Source: Paratinospora sagittata (Eukaryota; Streptophyta; Magnoliopsida; Ranunculales; Menispermaceae). From it: a DNA stretch of 64,000 bases. Of the stretch, positions 63,961-64,000 are shown in pieces. Made by a program: the position numbers and the translations under genes. The stretch spans positions 1-64,000 of the forward strand of contig JAYMFD010003054.1 in assembly GCA_035771175.1 (NCBI GenBank), read 5' to 3'. Under the pieces are notes generated by a model, which was given only the letters and a program-made list of their open reading frames with translations, did no database searches and was not told the origin of the DNA. Numbering within the stretch: position 1 is the stretch's first letter; each line of letters starts with the position of its first letter.

Positions 63961-64000
63961 ATTTTGAAGACTTTGCAATTTTCAGAGTTTTAGTGCTAAG
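63961..64000 (+). repeat. Copy 75, partial (first 40 bp)
   Basis: The last 40 bp match monomer positions 1-40 exactly and show that the array continues beyond the right edge. Confidence 0.97.

Larger units (their letters stand above)
1..64000 (+). repeat. Satellite array, 865-bp monomer, 74 complete copies plus 40 bp
   Basis: The sequence beginning ATTTTGAAGACTTTGC recurs at a constant step. Copy starts are: 1, 866, 1731, 2596, 3461, 4326, 5191, 6056, 6921, 7785, 8650, 9515, 10381, 11246, 12111, 12976, 13841, 14706, 15571, 16436, 17301, 18166, 19031, 19896, 20761, 21626, 22491, 23356, 24221, 25086, 25951, 26816, 27681, 28546, 29404, 30269, 31134, 31999, 32857, 33722, 34587, 35452, 36310, 37175, 38040, 38905, 39763, 40628, 41493, 42357, 43222, 44087, 44945, 45810, 46675, 47540, 48398, 49263, 50128, 50993, 51851, 52716, 53581, 54446, 55311, 56176, 57041, 57906, 58771, 59636, 60501, 61366, 62231, 63096, 63961. 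All copies are on the same strand with no spacer. Copies commonly differ by around 1-3%, and copies at equivalent HOR positions differ by far less. Function is inferred only by class: such arrays usually lie in centromeric, pericentromeric or subtelomeric heterochromatin. Confidence 0.99.

Noticed and set aside
1..64000. Hammerhead ribozyme, as encoded by some animal satellites
   Set aside because: I could not find the CTGATGA core or its complement in the monomer.
1..64000. CRISPR array
   Set aside because: Units are 865 bp, contiguous and without unique spacers.
1..64000. Retrotransposon or transposon origin of the unit
   Set aside because: No terminal repeats, primer-binding site, polypurine tract or transposase/reverse-transcriptase coding was seen, and joins between units have no target-site duplication.
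1..64000. tRNA or 5S-like internal promoter boxes, or telomeric repeats, within the unit
   Set aside because: No A-box/B-box pair at a sensible distance and no TTAGG- or TTTAGGG-type runs were found.

Overview
The whole window is one satellite DNA array. A unit of 865 bp is repeated head to tail, always in the same orientation, from the first base to the last. There are 74 complete units plus the first 40 bp of a 75th, and both window edges fall inside the array, so its true ends lie outside. I found no protein gene, RNA gene, transposon insertion, inversion or non-repeat sequence. One unit counted by hand is about 32% G+C. Every reading frame of that unit is closed by frequent stops, with no open stretch longer than roughly 60 codons. 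A long, homogeneous array of complex AT-rich monomers with higher-order repeats (HORs) points to heterochromatin of a eukaryotic nuclear genome, with centromeric or pericentromeric DNA the usual setting. I do not recognise the monomer family and cannot name the organism.

Monomer numbering here starts at base 1 of the window, so coordinates 1-865 are also the monomer coordinates. All units are 865 bp except copy 9 (864), copy 12 (866), copy 49 (864) and copies 34, 38, 42, 46, 52, 56 and 60 (858 each, all with the same 7-bp deletion). Two linked 3' haplotypes run through the array. Tail A has A686, A712, G719, T746, G764, T772 and A859. Tail B has C686, G712, A719, A746, A764, A772 and G859.

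Layout from left to right: (1) copies 1-10 (1-8649) contain two near-identical dimers (866-4325), a related but more diverged dimer (6921-8649), and single units between them; (2) copies 11-15 (8650-12975) are the least orderly part and carry many private changes; (3) copies 16-30 (12976-25950) form a three-unit HOR of about 2,595 bp; (4) copies 31-33 (25951-28545) are a run of near-identical single units; (5) copies 34-49 (28546-42356) form a four-unit HOR of 3,453 bp, here named P-Q-R-S; (6) copies 50-55 (42357-47539) are a 99.8%-identical second copy of units 32-37, displaced by 15,541 bp; (7) P-Q-R-S continues through copy 63 (54445); (8) copies 64-75 (54446-64000) have lost class P and show Q-R-S, Q-R and mixed orders, with a possible new five-unit period.

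The interest therefore lies in structure, not genes. The window records successive rounds of unequal exchange and gene conversion: the HOR unit size changes from 2 to 3 to 4 and then back to smaller or mixed units, recombinant monomers have mappable breakpoints, and the short palindromes inside the monomer are intact or broken according to HOR class. All comparisons were made by eye, so difference counts are approximate.
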